Assembly: GCF_000317555.1 (NCBI RefSeq)
Contig: NC_019745.1
Location: 930,001-994,000 of the forward strand
Reading direction: 5' to 3'
DNA: 64,000 nt
Source of the DNA: Gloeocapsa sp. PCC 7428
GTDB lineage: Bacteria; Cyanobacteriota; Cyanobacteriia; Cyanobacteriales; Chroococcidiopsidaceae
The position numbers were made by a program, and so were the translations under genes. Shown here one piece after another: positions 27,510 to 37,562 of the stretch. Positions within the stretch are counted from its first letter, which is position 1. Every line of letters begins with the position of its first letter. Below the pieces are notes generated by a model. It was given only the letters and a program-made list of their open reading frames with translations, searched no databases and was not told the DNA's origin.

Positions 27510-28739
27510 TTAATCGATGATTTCTTTTACTTCGACTTTAACTTGTCCTTCACTTAACTGAATGGATAGTTTCTGCCCTACTGCTAAGTCGCGAGCCTTA
27601 CGCGCGATCGCGCCTTGCTCCTGTCTCACTACGGCATACCCTCGCTTTAGTACTGCCCTAGGATCAAGCGTCGCTAACTTCTGCTCTAAAAACTGGCAGT
27701 GGAGCGTTGCTTGACGTAATTGCTGCTTTGTTCGAGCGATCAGCTGTTGACGCTGCGAGGTTAAAAACTGCATTTCTTGGAGAATTTTTTGATCTAAGCG
27801 CAAACGCCGTACGCGGTTTTTAAATTTCTGTAGGTGGTTTTCTATAGTTGCAAGTTGCTGAAACATCATTGAACGTAAAGTCGCAACTCTTTGCTGATGT
27901 TCTACATAAAGTTTTCGCAATTCAGGGATCACGTGTTCCGCTGCTGCGGTGGGAGTATGAACGGAAACATCCGCAACTAAGTCAGCTAAAGATTCGTCAC
28001 GTTGATGACCAATACCTGTAATGACTGGAATCGAACATTGGGCGATCGCTCTGACGACTCGTTCATCATTAAAGCAAGCTAATTCCTCAACTGCACCACC
28101 GCCTCGCGCCAAAATTAAGACTTCTGCTCGACCATCTGCTTCTACCCGTGCGATCGCCCTCGCGATTGATCCTGGTGCTTGTTCGCCCTGAACCAAAGCT
28201 GGAGAGAACAACACGCGCAACCCTGGATAACGACTGCGAAGTGTTTTTTGAATATCACCCCACGCAGCACCCGCACTAGAGGTGACAACCGCAATTGTCT
28301 GCGGATGAGTTGGAAGCGATCGCTTGCGTTCAACGGCAAATAACCCTTCGGCTTCTAAACGGTTGCGTAGCTGGCGATAACGCAATGCTTGTAGACCATC
28401 GCCTGCGGGTAAGGCTTGCCACACCGTCAACTGATACTGTCCTCGTTGTGGATACAGCCGCAAACTTCCCAAAACAATTAGCTGTTCTCCGCGTTGCGGT
28501 ATCTGTGCGAGTTTATCGATTTGACTGTGCCACACTACACAGTTAATCGCGGCTTTGCCTTCAATATCTTGCAGCGTAAAAAATAGCCCTTTCGGGTGGT
28601 CATTAGCACTGGAAACTTCGCCAATAACCCAAACCTGGCGTAACTGGGGATCTTCTTCTAACAGCGCCTGAATATACGCGGTTAATCCAGCTACAGAAAT
28701 CGCAGTGTCTGTCACTAAATCAGCTTGATAAAAAGTCAT
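27510..28739 (-). CDS. xseA: Exodeoxyribonuclease VII large subunit
   Basis: XseA degrades ssDNA from both ends into acid-soluble oligonucleotides, with XseB. It has an N-terminal OB fold ([23 protein letters not shown], about residues 38-60) and a catalytic region ([56 protein letters not shown]). A long helical C-terminal part binds XseB, ending in [10 protein letters not shown]-like [14 protein letters not shown]. Length 409 residues is usual. First gene of the xseA-xseB operon, divergent from recA. Confidence 0.96.
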   Translation of the reverse strand: MTFYQADLVTDTAISVAGLTAYIQALLEEDPQLRQVWVIGEVSSANDHPKGLFFTLQDIEGKAAINCVVWHSQIDKLAQIPQRGEQLIVLGSLRLYPQRGQYQLTVWQALPAGDGLQALRYRQLRNRLEAEGLFAVERKRSLPTHPQTIAVVTSSAGAAWGDIQKTLRSRYPGLRVLFSPALVQGEQAPGSIARAIARVEADGRAEVLILARGGGAVEELACFNDERVVRAIAQCSIPVITGIGHQRDESLADLVADVSVHTPTAAAEHVIPELRKLYVEHQQRVATLRSMMFQQLATIENHLQKFKNRVRRLRLDQKILQEMQFLTSQRQQLIARTKQQLRQATLHCQFLEQKLATLDPRAVLKRGYAVVRQEQGAIARKARDLAVGQKLSIQLSEGQVKVEVKEIID

Positions 28740-29014
28740 GACAAAACTAAAAGAACAATTCGTAGTTAGTGGTAAGCTTGAAACTATTATCTACTGTGTA
28801 TAATCCAGGTTTTTGTTGTTCAAAATGTTACTGAATTACCACGCAAAATAAACGTAGAATCACACTTGGACGATTTATTATACGTGACTTGTTTTACCAT
28901 CAAAACTCTGCTTGGAGTTTCATGCAAAAGTCGATAAAATCCGGCTAAAATAGTATATCTGCACTAGTCATAACTCCCAGAATAATTTTTCAACCTCCAT
29001 ACTTAGAGGCAATA
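28740..29014 (+). promoter_or_regulatory. recA/xseA divergent region with a possible recA promoter
   Basis: A weak sigma70-like pair lies at 28912-28917 (TTGGAG) and 28935-28940 (TAAAAT), with a 17-bp spacer. I saw no good match to the cyanobacterial LexA box (RGTAC-N3-DGTWCB), so SOS control of recA is not supported here. Confidence 0.35.
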
Positions 29015-30082
29015 ATGGCTATTGATACAACTGATACATCCGGAAAGCAAAAAGCCCTGAACTTGGTGCTAAACCAAATCGAACGCAACTTTGGCAAAGG
29101 GGCGATTATGCGCCTTGGGGATGCCACTCGGATGCGGGTGGAAACAATTCCTACGGGCGCGTTAACCCTAGACTTAGCGTTGGGCGGCGGTTTACCCAAA
29201 GGGCGAGTTATCGAAATTTATGGTCCAGAAAGTTCTGGTAAAACGACAGTAGCGCTGCACGCGGTTGCCGAAGTGCAAAAAAATGGTGGTGTCGCGGCAT
29301 TTGTGGATGCTGAACACGCCCTCGATCCTACCTACGCTGCTGCCTTGGGAGTTGATATTGCCAACTTACTCGTTTCTCAACCCGACACAGGGGAAGCAGC
29401 TTTAGAAATTGTCGATCAGTTAGTCCGTTCGGCAGCTGTAGACATTGTCGTTATAGACTCAGTAGCGGCACTTGTCCCCCGTGCAGAAATTGAAGGCGAA
29501 ATGGGTGATGCGCACGTTGGTCTGCAAGCTCGTTTAATGAGCCAGGCGTTAAGAAAAATTACAGGTAACATTGGTAAATCTGGCTGTACAGTCATTTTCC
29601 TCAACCAATTGCGCCAGAAAATTGGTGTGACATACGGTAATCCAGAAACCACAACAGGTGGTAACGCGCTGAAGTTCTATGCTTCAGTGCGACTCGACAT
29701 TCGCCGCATTCAAACCCTGAAAAAAGGCACCGAAGAGTTTGGTAATCGTGTCAAAGTGAAAGTTGCCAAGAATAAAGTTGCTCCACCCTTTAGAGTGGCA
29801 GAATTTGACATTGTGTTTGGTAAAGGTGTTTCAACTTTAGGTTGTGTGATTGACCTTGCTGAGGAAACGGGCGTTGTTGTTCGTAAAGGAGCTTGGTACA
29901 GCTACAACGGTGATAACATTGCCCAAGGTCGTGATAACGCGATTAAGTACTTGGAAGAAAACTTTGAACTCGCTGGACAAATTCAACAGCTAGTACGCGA
30001 GAAACTCGAAATGGGAGCCGTTGTTTCTGCGAATTCTGTATCCTCATCAACAGAAGATGATGATTTAGAAGCTGATGAATAG
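29015..30082 (+). CDS. recA: RecA recombinase
   Basis: RecA forms ATP-dependent filaments on ssDNA and drives strand exchange. Clear features: the N-terminal oligomerisation helix, Walker [19 protein letters not shown], the [11 protein letters not shown] Walker B strand, the L1/L2 DNA-binding loops, and [11 protein letters not shown]. The C-terminus is acidic ([11 protein letters not shown]). Length 355 is normal. The start is preceded by GAGGC. A strong terminator follows. Confidence 0.98.
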   Translation: MAIDTTDTSGKQKALNLVLNQIERNFGKGAIMRLGDATRMRVETIPTGALTLDLALGGGLPKGRVIEIYGPESSGKTTVALHAVAEVQKNGGVAAFVDAEHALDPTYAAALGVDIANLLVSQPDTGEAALEIVDQLVRSAAVDIVVIDSVAALVPRAEIEGEMGDAHVGLQARLMSQALRKITGNIGKSGCTVIFLNQLRQKIGVTYGNPETTTGGNALKFYASVRLDIRRIQTLKKGTEEFGNRVKVKVAKNKVAPPFRVAEFDIVFGKGVSTLGCVIDLAEETGVVVRKGAWYSYNGDNIAQGRDNAIKYLEENFELAGQIQQLVREKLEMGAVVSANSVSSSTEDDDLEADE

Positions 30083-30133
30083 TAACCTGGCATAAACTGC
30101 TAAGTTTTAAACACTGATATCTATCGCTTTATT

Positions 30134-30165
30134 AACCCCTAGCTGTTCTTGGCTGGGGTTTTTTG
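30134..30165 (+). terminator. Rho-independent terminator of recA
   Basis: AACCCCTAGC and GCTGGGGTT form a GC-rich stem (one bulge) followed directly by T6, about 50 bases after the recA stop. Confidence 0.85.
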
Positions 30166-30236
30166 CATTTATCGCTACATACTAAAAATTAGGTGGCGAT
30201 CGCTCCGCCACCCCGACAAGTGCTAATAAATTAGCT

Positions 30237-30581
30237 TTAGACGTTTTTGCTGACTAATGTTGGTGATTCATTAGGGGGAACAAAGTTTTTAACTAAATTA
30301 GCAAGTTCTTGTAACTGACTAATTGCTTCAGCACCCTCTAACTTCATTAGTTCCCGATCGTCGCGCATCTCGGTCCATGTGATGCCATAATCGGACACGA
30401 GAAACCGAATCAAATGGTTATTTCCTAAACTAACCATAAATGAGGCGCTACTCATTTGTCCGCCACAGGTATAACATGATGCGGGATATCCACGTCGCTC
30501 TAACACGGTTGCCAAAGCTTGCAGATTCATCACGAGATCCTGGACATATTGTCGGTGTTGTTCTGCTAGTCTGAGAAACAC
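30237..30581 (-). CDS. DUF1815 family protein
   Basis: A 114-residue cyanobacterial protein of unknown function matching DUF1815 (MFLRLAEQHRQYVQDLVMNL at the start, CYTCGG near residue 41, and SDYGITWTEMRDDREL). The CxxC pair could bind a metal or take part in redox chemistry. No signal peptide and no membrane segment. Its gene is convergent with recA. Confidence 0.85.
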   Translation of the reverse strand: MFLRLAEQHRQYVQDLVMNLQALATVLERRGYPASCYTCGGQMSSASFMVSLGNNHLIRFLVSDYGITWTEMRDDRELMKLEGAEAISQLQELANLVKNFVPPNESPTLVSKNV

Positions 30582-30927
30582 GGTTGTCCTCCAAACACCA
30601 CACTTAATTGTAAACCTATTTTTAGATTTTCTTTATATTTACCTAATTTGTAGAGATATTTACTCCAAAGGGTAATATTTCGTCTAAATTTCAGATAAAT
30701 ATCTGATAGATCCAAGCTAACTGATTATTTACCAATTGAGTGTATGCAAAAAGTCATATTTGATGCACATAACCCTAGACGGACACCAAAATGTTAGGTT
30801 TCCGGTGTCTGTGATGGCTGGAAATAAAGAAAGCGTCAGGCTATGTTTACCTAACGCTTGATTGTGAGAAATTGGCAAAACTCAATGTAAATTTTTATGA
30901 CTTTGATTAAAAATCATTGAGTCAAAA
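30582..30927. other. Intergenic region between DUF1815 and DUF2839 genes
   Basis: About 345 bases. It holds a hairpin at 30783-30809 (GACACC...GGTGTC) and the terminator listed at 30831. The rest is AT-rich and probably carries the DUF1815 promoter. No gene seen. Confidence 0.5.
30831..30859 (-). terminator. Probable terminator of the DUF2839 gene
   Basis: AAGCGT (30831-30836) and ACGCTT (30854-30859), with additional AGG/CCT pairs inside, form a hairpin 69 bases after the DUF2839 stop. In the minus direction it is followed by a T-rich stretch (TTCTTTATTT). Confidence 0.6.
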
Positions 30928-31140
30928 TCAAGTTACTTGCCACCAACCAAAAGCTGGACCAATAAACCGAACGGTGATCCACCAAATAACTAGAAAGCCA
31001 ATGCCAAACCAAGCACCGCGATTGCTCCACTTAGCGAATTGCTGGGCTTGGCTTTTGGTGATAGGAAGCCATGGCAGGATTTGAGCTTCTTTACCGTAGT
31101 TTTCTCCTAATGCTGCTTTACGACGCTTTGCTTCGCCCAT
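30928..31140 (-). CDS. DUF2839 small membrane protein
   Basis: A 70-residue protein starting MGEAKRRKAALGENYGK, the DUF2839 signature, and ending with a hydrophobic segment (FGIGFLVIWWITVRFIGPAFGWW). It is therefore probably a single-pass membrane protein with a basic cytoplasmic N-terminus. Found across cyanobacteria; the function is unknown. Confidence 0.85.
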   Translation of the reverse strand: MGEAKRRKAALGENYGKEAQILPWLPITKSQAQQFAKWSNRGAWFGIGFLVIWWITVRFIGPAFGWWQVT

Positions 31141-31542
31141 AGTCTTATTCCATTCTGGATTTTAGATTGAGTAAAGACTCACAAATACTAAGTATCGGAC
31201 TAGAGATCAAATACTTGCTGTGCCTTGATAATAGCGCTGTTGCTGGTGTCACAGCAATGGAAAAATTAGGAATTGGGGTTGATAGGATGCCTAGCGACTG
31301 AAGTCGCGGCTGAAAAAACGAAGTCCACCTTACGTGGACTTAGGCAAATCTAAGAGACCGCTACCCTCTAGTGAAGCGCAAGACGTAAATTTGCAAGAAG
31401 TCTAAGGATTAGCAGAAGCTTTTTCTACTTCGCTGCTTCTTCATCTGTATAGCGGCAGTATTGTATGCTAAGCTCTTTTCGCTCAAACTGGCATTAAAGT
31501 AAGCGCAGGTAAGGCAGATAAATGATTCGAGTTCCTAGCGCT
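31141..31542. other. Intergenic region with repeat copy 1
   Basis: About 400 bases holding the two-palindrome repeat (31289-31344). Left of it lies probable promoter DNA of DUF2839, and right of it a region to 31542 without clear coding or RNA features. Confidence 0.5.
31289..31344 (+). repeat. Dispersed repeat with two palindromes, copy 1
   Basis: It contains GCGACT-GA-AGTCGC (31294-31307, 6-bp arms) and AAGTCCAC-CTTAC-GTGGACTT (31321-31341, 8-bp arms), separated by a CGGCTGAAAAAAC link. Copy 2, in the opposite orientation, is at 37493-37544. This is a REP-like element downstream of the DinG-like gene (minus strand), possibly acting as a transcription end or RNA structure. Confidence 0.8.
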
Positions 31543-33117
31543 TCAATTAGCTGGAGTAAGGAGACTAGAATCTAGATAATCAATTCTTGCCATAGGACTG
31601 AGTGCAGCGAGAACTTGAGAGCCATAACTTCGGTGTAATACTCGGCTATCAAGTAAGGCAACAACACCATGACGATCGCGGACTGGGGCGATCGCCCGCG
31701 ATAATTCATTTAAAGCAGCTGGCAAGAGATACAGCCGAAACCAATCTTGATGCGTGCGCTTGTAGTACGCAACTCGACCCGCGACTAAGGGGTTTTCTAA
31801 GGAAGGTAGGGGTAATGTAGCAACAATTAATAATTGCGGCGTTGGTAGTTCACCGAGATGCTGTCGCCAAAAGTCCCAACCAGTGACTAAGATTCCGCGC
31901 TGATCTAAAGAAGTTGTTTTCTCTACTTGTACCCTAGAGCCAAATTCTGCGGCTAAAGTTGCGCCGACTTGGGCTTTAAGTGGTACATCACCTACTAAAA
32001 TAACTGTCAATCCAGGAGATGCGGTAGTTAAACTAAGGAGTGAATGAACTTTTTCGATGAACGCGGTTTGAAATTCTGGCGTATTTGGTAGCGGTAAGCG
32101 ATCGGGTAGATAAAGTTGAATCAGATTTTCGCGGCGATCGTCAGAAAACTTTAGACAAGTTAACTCACCTAGACCTAAGTTCTTTCGATAAATCGGTGCT
32201 TCAGCTTCCTGATCTAAGGCACTACCAACTAACACAACAGGTTGTCTAGACCAAATTGGTGCAAGCGCCGATGCAACTTCTACAGGGGACGAGTGTAAGG
32301 AAAAGGAACCCTGAGAACGCGAAACGGTTGCCCAAAGCAGTTGATTGTCGCGGGGACTTTGCCAAAACTTACGCCAAGCGTTTGGTACACCGAGATTGCG
32401 TATTGATGTAGATTGCTTTGCTCCATTATCGCTGTGTTGTGGCGCTGTATCTTTGCAACTTATTTCTAGACTTTGGTCGAGAGTGTAAAGAATTTCCTGC
32501 TCTTGTTGCGAGCTTAAATAGCACTCGTAGGGATTGACCGGATGTTGAAAAATTGCTTTTGTTAGTTGGACTCGTGCATTGCGAATAACTTCTACGTGCT
32601 TGGGAAAAGCAAGCATCAATTCATCCCAATCACTCGGTTGAATCGTTGCGGTGAGTTGAGTGCGAGTCCAGGCTTCGAGGTCGTCTACACCATCGAGAAT
32701 TGTAGGTATATTAGCTGGAAATCCTTTTCCTGCTAACTGTGCTGCTAACCAAGATTCAGGAGAAGTCAGCAGTAATCCCTGAAAACCATCGCAAATCCAA
32801 GAATCACCTGTGAGAATTTTTTTATCTGTTTGCAGCCACTGTTGTAGTGGCGGAATTTCAACACGGAGCAATCGCTGCTGTACTTCCTCAGGGGCGACTA
32901 TAATTACAGATTCTTGCCACATCAGTGCGGGAGCAAGATAACTCAAGCGATATCGCCCTTGATAGCCACTACCAGCCCCAACTTGAATTAAAGCACTACG
33001 CTTGAGTCGCAATCCGCGTGCAACCAGCCGCGCCATCGTTAGATGATGGTGCCAGGAAGCTTCGCCTTGCGATCGCAAGAAGTTATGCAGTGAGTAGTGG
33101 ACTTCTGCTTCAATCAC
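31543..33117 (-). CDS. DinG/Rad3-like protein lacking ATPase motifs
   Basis: The 524-residue protein aligns by overall pattern with XPD/DinG-type helicase proteins of cyanobacteria (YRLSYLAPALMWQ, VIIVAPEEVQQRLL). Its C-terminal half resembles a DinG C-terminal domain (ENPLVAGRVAYYKRTHQDWFRLYLLPAALNELSRAIAP). The expected P-loop is replaced by QVGAGSGYQGRYRLS (residues about 45-59) without GKS/T. The DEAH box position reads LDGVDDLEAW (141-150). ATP hydrolysis is thus doubtful. It has no stops or frameshifts and a normal start, so it is probably functional as a DNA-binding or scaffold protein. Function unknown. Confidence 0.6.
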   Translation of the reverse strand: MIEAEVHYSLHNFLRSQGEASWHHHLTMARLVARGLRLKRSALIQVGAGSGYQGRYRLSYLAPALMWQESVIIVAPEEVQQRLLRVEIPPLQQWLQTDKKILTGDSWICDGFQGLLLTSPESWLAAQLAGKGFPANIPTILDGVDDLEAWTRTQLTATIQPSDWDELMLAFPKHVEVIRNARVQLTKAIFQHPVNPYECYLSSQQEQEILYTLDQSLEISCKDTAPQHSDNGAKQSTSIRNLGVPNAWRKFWQSPRDNQLLWATVSRSQGSFSLHSSPVEVASALAPIWSRQPVVLVGSALDQEAEAPIYRKNLGLGELTCLKFSDDRRENLIQLYLPDRLPLPNTPEFQTAFIEKVHSLLSLTTASPGLTVILVGDVPLKAQVGATLAAEFGSRVQVEKTTSLDQRGILVTGWDFWRQHLGELPTPQLLIVATLPLPSLENPLVAGRVAYYKRTHQDWFRLYLLPAALNELSRAIAPVRDRHGVVALLDSRVLHRSYGSQVLAALSPMARIDYLDSSLLTPAN

Positions 33118-33403
33118 GTAGTTTTACTCGTACTATCAACTAGATTTACTCACGCCTGTTTTATTATGAATGCAAACACAAGGCGGCTGAAAGCGTATAA
33201 TTGGCACATCGCTACAAAAGAGCTTCCTTTGCTACTGTTATAATCCACTTAAAAAGTAGAGAAATCGTAGCTGTAGAGCAGCTTTATGCAGTGTAGCTAA
33301 ATTTAAGGCGATCGCGCCTCCCTGAAGTTAAGAAGTATGTGTGTGAATATTTACATGATAGAAGTCTCAGGGACAGGTCAGACACCTGAGTGCAATCACA
33401 TAA

Positions 33404-34744
33404 CTATCTACGCTTTACAACGACTTTGATTCCGTACTCTGGGCGCAGCGTAATCGAAGGCTGCGGCACAATCGGAAATTCAGGGACAAGATTGAGGCTA
33501 AACTTTTGCGCGATCGTTGCGAGTAACAAAATAGCTTCCATCAGCGCAAAACCCTTGCCAATACAAACGCGCGGTCCATCACCAAAAGGAATGTAAACGC
33601 CTCTGGGTAACTGTTTTTCTAGATCGTCCACCCAGCGTTCGGGTTTGAAAGTTTCCGGATCTTCAAAATAGCGAGGATCGCGGTGCGTGACCCACTGGCT
33701 GATGGTAATCGTGCAGCCTTTCGGTACGCTGTAGCCGCCAATTTGACAATCTACCGCAGCTTCTCGCCCAAAAATAGCGACTGGTGGATAAAGTCGCATC
33801 GATTCTTTGACAACCATATCGGTATAGCGCAACTGCGGTATATCAGCGACAGTCGGAGAACGTCCATCAAGCACTTGTTGCAACTCGGCTTCGAGTTTAG
33901 ATAATACTTCGGGGTGTTGAGCAAGTAACATCCATGTCCACGTCAAAGCATTTGCAGTAGTTTCATGCCCTGCTAGCATCAAAGTTGCCACTTCATCGCG
34001 TAACTGGCGATCGCTCATTCCTGTACCATCATCCTCATCGCGCGCTTGCATCAGCATCGAGAGTAAATCGCCAGGATCTTCGCCGCTGGTGCGTCGTTGC
34101 TCGATAATGCTGTAAATCGTTGCGTCCATTTGACTAATCGCGTTGCGATAGCGAATATTTTCCGGTCGCGGAAACCATTCCCAAATCAAAAAATTTTGCT
34201 TGCGCTTACTTTCAAACCAATCCATTGCCACATCAAGCGCGTTAGCAACAACTTGCGCGTTTCCTTCATCAATGTCTTGGTTAAATAGACACTTCATCAC
34301 AATGTTCAAGGTAAGACGCATCATATCGGCGTGAACGTTGCGCGTTTCTCCATTTTGCCAAGTTGTCAACATTCGTTCGGCATATTCAACCATAATCGTG
34401 GCATAACCAGCAATTCGCTTTTGGTGGAAAACAGGTTGGGCTAAGCGGCGCTGGCGAAACCACGAGTCACCCTCACTCGTTAATAATCCTTCACCTAATA
34501 AAGTGCGCAATGCCCGAAAACCCCGACTTTTGATAAAAGAGTCCCGATCTTTGAGGACTTCCTCAATTAAGTCAGGATGCGTGAGAAGACACGTTGGCGT
34601 TAATCCTAAGCGTATCGGTACTATATCGCCATACTCCCGCGCGCAGTGCGTTAAAAAACCTAACGGATCTTGGCTTAAATCGAGTAAATTACCGACTAAA
34701 GCCTTGCCTTCTGGTCCTGGTAATTCAAAAATATCTTGTTCCAT
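33404..34744 (-). CDS. Cytochrome P450
   Basis: A 446-residue monooxygenase with the P450 features in order: LPGPEGKALVGNL proline-rich start, oxygen-binding I helix AGHETTANAL, the ExxR of K-helix (KESMRL), PERW, and the haem loop FGDGPRVCIGKG, with axial Cys at about residue 394. No membrane anchor. It needs an external ferredoxin and reductase, which are not adjacent. The substrate is not predictable from sequence. The Nostoc-type CYP110/CYP120 groups are candidates, and I cannot choose between them. Confidence 0.92.
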   Translation of the reverse strand: MEQDIFELPGPEGKALVGNLLDLSQDPLGFLTHCAREYGDIVPIRLGLTPTCLLTHPDLIEEVLKDRDSFIKSRGFRALRTLLGEGLLTSEGDSWFRQRRLAQPVFHQKRIAGYATIMVEYAERMLTTWQNGETRNVHADMMRLTLNIVMKCLFNQDIDEGNAQVVANALDVAMDWFESKRKQNFLIWEWFPRPENIRYRNAISQMDATIYSIIEQRRTSGEDPGDLLSMLMQARDEDDGTGMSDRQLRDEVATLMLAGHETTANALTWTWMLLAQHPEVLSKLEAELQQVLDGRSPTVADIPQLRYTDMVVKESMRLYPPVAIFGREAAVDCQIGGYSVPKGCTITISQWVTHRDPRYFEDPETFKPERWVDDLEKQLPRGVYIPFGDGPRVCIGKGFALMEAILLLATIAQKFSLNLVPEFPIVPQPSITLRPEYGIKVVVKRR

Positions 34745-35047
34745 GATGACCCTGATGATTCTTACTACGATGCAACCTCTATAACTAGTCTATTGAGACT
34801 CACAAAATGAACCTCTGGTTACATGGGCTTGCAGGTAGGAGATAAAGTTTTTGAACGTCAACATGATGTGTGGCTGCGTGACAATGCGATCGCAACTGCG
34901 TTATTGTTCGCGAGTAAAAGAGGAATTTATCCTAGTGAAGCGATAAGTTGAAGCACCTACACTGCTACAGGAATTACAGCACAAGTTTATAATCAAAAGC
35001 ATTGCCAGTCTGTATAGTTCCTCAGTGGCTCCTAATTAGTAATTACC
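34745..35047. other. Divergent region between P450 and lysS genes
   Basis: About 300 bases. Apart from the 34823-34951 small frame I see no feature. It must hold the promoters of the P450 gene (minus) and lysS (plus), neither of which is clear. Confidence 0.4.
34823..34951 (+). CDS. Possible 42-residue small protein
   Basis: A short ATG frame of 42 codons encodes MGLQVGDKVFERQHDVWLR and DNAIATALLFASKRGIYPSEAIS. The composition looks like a real protein, with an amphipathic middle and a HIP1 site. No ribosome-binding site is evident, and it may be a fragment of a decayed gene. No family recognised. Confidence 0.3.
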   Translation: MGLQVGDKVFERQHDVWLRDNAIATALLFASKRGIYPSEAIS

Positions 35048-36775
35048 ATGTCTGCCGATCAGTCTTCAAATTCTCAAAGTACCTCAAGTTTAGAAGAAAT
35101 CCGTGCTGCGCGTTTAGAAAAAGTCGCTCAACTCAAGCAACTAGGGATGAATCCTTACGCTTACCGCTGGGAAGTGACACATCATGCTGCACAATTGCAA
35201 GAAAAATTTGCTGATTTACCAAGTGGTGAAGAAGTCGATGTGGAAGTGGCGATCGCCGGTCGTATTTTGGCACGTCGCGTCTTTGGTAAACTTGCTTTTT
35301 TCAGCTTGCAAGATGAAACTGGCACAATTCAACTATACCTGGATAAAAAAAGAATCCAGCAAGGCATGGCAAGTACCGATCCTGATGCTTTCAATCACTT
35401 GAAGCAGCTAACGGATGTAGGAGACATTTTAGGAGCCAAAGGTACGGTCAAGAAGACGGAAAAAGGTGAATTATCCGTCAACGTCAGCGAGTACGCGATT
35501 CTGACTAAATCTTTATTGCCTTTACCAGATAAATGGCACGGTCTTACAGATACCGAAAAGCGCTATCGTCAGCGGTACGTTGATTTAATTGTTAATCCAG
35601 AAGTCCAGCAAACATTTCGTCGCCGCGCTCAAATTACTGCGGGAATTCGTCGTTATTTAGAAGCGCAAGGCTTTATTGAAATTGAAACGCCTGTCCTACA
35701 ACCAGAGGCGGGAGGTGCGGATGCACGTCCATTTATCACCTACCACAATGCGCTAGACATGGAGTTGTATCTGCGAATTGCAACCGAACTACATCTCAAG
35801 CGGATGATCGTCGGTGGGTTTGAAAAAGTCTTCGAGTTAGGACGCATTTTTCGTAATGAAGGCGTTTCAACACGCCACAACCCAGAATTTACGTCAGTAG
35901 AAGTTTACCAAGCTTATGGTGACTACAATGACATGATGGCGCTGACGGAAGACTTGATTACTACTGTGGCGCAAGAGGTTTTGGGTACGCTGCAAATTAC
36001 TTATCAAGGTGAGGCGATCGATTTAACTCCTCCCTGGCGACGCGTGACGATGCATGATTTAGTTAAGGAATTTACAGGACTTGATTTCGCGGCATTTTCT
36101 ACGCTGGAAGAAGCAAAAACAGCAGCAGCGAGTGTGGGGATTGATGTTGAGGATTGTGATTCGATTGGTAAAGTTCTCAACGAAGCATTTGAGCAAAAAG
36201 CCGAATCGCAACTTATTCAGCCGACGTATGTTCTCGACTATCCTGTAGAAATTTCACCTTTGGCAAAGCCGCATCGTTCTAAGCCTGGTTTGGTTGAACG
36301 ATTTGAATTGTTTATTGTGGGTAGAGAAACCGCCAATGGTTTTTCGGAATTAACCGATCCGATCGACCAACGTCAGCGACTCGAAGCCCAAGCAGCGCGT
36401 AAAGCAGCTGGAGATTTGGAAGCGCAGGGCGTCGATGAAGATTTTATCACCGCTCTAGAATACGGAATGCCACCAACTGTAGGTTTAGGTATTGGGATTG
36501 ACCGCTTCGTAATGCTGTTAACAGATTGTGCGAGTATTCGCGATGCGATCGCTTTTCCGTTACTCAAATCTGCTAGCAGCTTAATCAAAAAATACGATTA
36601 CGATCCGGCAAGAAAACTTCTCCAAATCGAATTCAAAAATGGCAGCATCTACAACTACCAAGATGTTCCCGCTGATATTGCACAAGGACTAGAACAAGAA
36701 ACTTCTCAAGGACAATACTTCAACGAGTTCATTCGAGGTAAATTTGCTTATGACCAAGTGCGGTTAAAAAAGTGA
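35048..36775 (+). CDS. lysS: Lysyl-tRNA synthetase, class II, with KTSC domain
   Basis: The enzyme charges tRNA-Lys. An N-terminal anticodon-binding OB fold (about residues 60-150) is followed by the class II core: motif 2 [17 protein letters not shown], and motif 3 [14 protein letters not shown]. Normal LysS ends soon after FPLLK. Here about 70 more residues form a KTSC domain ([29 protein letters not shown]). This small domain is named after lysyl-tRNA synthetase C-terminus and is seen also alone, so the fusion is known. Its role is unclear. Confidence 0.95.
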   Translation: MSADQSSNSQSTSSLEEIRAARLEKVAQLKQLGMNPYAYRWEVTHHAAQLQEKFADLPSGEEVDVEVAIAGRILARRVFGKLAFFSLQDETGTIQLYLDKKRIQQGMASTDPDAFNHLKQLTDVGDILGAKGTVKKTEKGELSVNVSEYAILTKSLLPLPDKWHGLTDTEKRYRQRYVDLIVNPEVQQTFRRRAQITAGIRRYLEAQGFIEIETPVLQPEAGGADARPFITYHNALDMELYLRIATELHLKRMIVGGFEKVFELGRIFRNEGVSTRHNPEFTSVEVYQAYGDYNDMMALTEDLITTVAQEVLGTLQITYQGEAIDLTPPWRRVTMHDLVKEFTGLDFAAFSTLEEAKTAAASVGIDVEDCDSIGKVLNEAFEQKAESQLIQPTYVLDYPVEISPLAKPHRSKPGLVERFELFIVGRETANGFSELTDPIDQRQRLEAQAARKAAGDLEAQGVDEDFITALEYGMPPTVGLGIGIDRFVMLLTDCASIRDAIAFPLLKSASSLIKKYDYDPARKLLQIEFKNGSIYNYQDVPADIAQGLEQETSQGQYFNEFIRGKFAYDQVRLKK

Positions 36776-36897
36776 GTGAGAGAAGGGATCAGAGGTTAGG
36801 GAAGAACAATAATATTTATCTAAAATCTAATCACTATTTCCTTGCTTCTCGTCTATCGTTAACAGTCCTTTAGCCTACTTCTACAATAAGTTTAACG

Positions 36898-37367
36898 ATG
36901 CGATCGCAACCTTGCATGGAAACGCGGAGACTACACGAGAATGATCTTGAGCTTTTAGCTTCCGCCATTTGGTTGTTGATCCCAGAGGAAGATCGCAGTG
37001 ACAACATTGCTAGCGATGCTTATCTAAAGCAAGCCTTAACTGATAAGAATTGCTATTTCATTTTGTCTGAAATTGATTCAACTCTCATTGGTTATTTGAG
37101 TGCTTTTCGTTTTCCCGCTGTAGAGACTACCAGTTTCCAAGTGTACTTGTGCGATATCGTCGTTGATAAAAACTTCAGGAGAAAAGGGATAGGAACTCGA
37201 ATGATTGAAGAGCTTAAGAGGTGTGCATAGAAGATCAGGTTAGCCGCATTTGGGTCGGAACATCTTTGGCTAAAGAGGCTGCACAGAGGACTTTTGAGGT
37301 AACAGGTGCGCGGAAAGTTCGAGAGACATACATTGAATACATCTACTATGTTGACAAGGGTGCATAA
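36898..37367 (+). pseudogene. Frameshifted GNAT N-acetyltransferase
   Basis: The first 106 codons (from ATG 36898) read as a GNAT domain (YLSAFRFPAV, LCDIVVDKNFRRKGIGTRMIEELK, the acetyl-CoA pyrophosphate loop) and stop at 37230. From 37218 a second frame continues to a stop at 37365-37367 and encodes the missing C-terminal half (VSRIWVGTSLAKEAAQRTFE, then TGARKVRETYIEYIYYVDKGA). One missing A in the CTTAA run at 37213-37217 (CTTAAA before GAGGTG) would restore a full acetyltransferase of about 156 residues. It may be a recent inactivation or a sequencing error. The substrate is unknown. Confidence 0.8.
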
Positions 37368-37492
37368 GGTAAAAGAAATCCTTTTTCTGGGCAAATACTT
37401 TTAACTCTCAAGAAGCCGCCTCGCATTCAAGCCTGGTAGCGCAGGTGTTAGTGGAAATTGCCGCAACACAGATCAAGTGTGTCAAGATTTCT

Positions 37493-37544
37493 CTAGTCCA
37501 CAAAGGTGGACTTTGTGCTTTTAGCCGCGACTTTAGCACTAGGC
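37493..37544 (-). repeat. Dispersed repeat with two palindromes, copy 2
   Basis: The reverse-orientation copy of the 31289-31344 element. The AGTCCAC-AAAG-GTGGACT palindrome (37495-37512) is intact with 7-bp arms. The other palindrome has drifted (GCGACT against AGCACT). It lies at the 3' side of the glyoxalase-fold gene and after the broken GNAT gene. Confidence 0.8.
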
Positions 37545-37562
37545 GTCCCGTCGCATCCATCT

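Noticed and set aside
28740-29014. LexA box in front of recA
   Set aside because: I looked for RGTAC-N3-DGTWCB type sites and found no convincing match.
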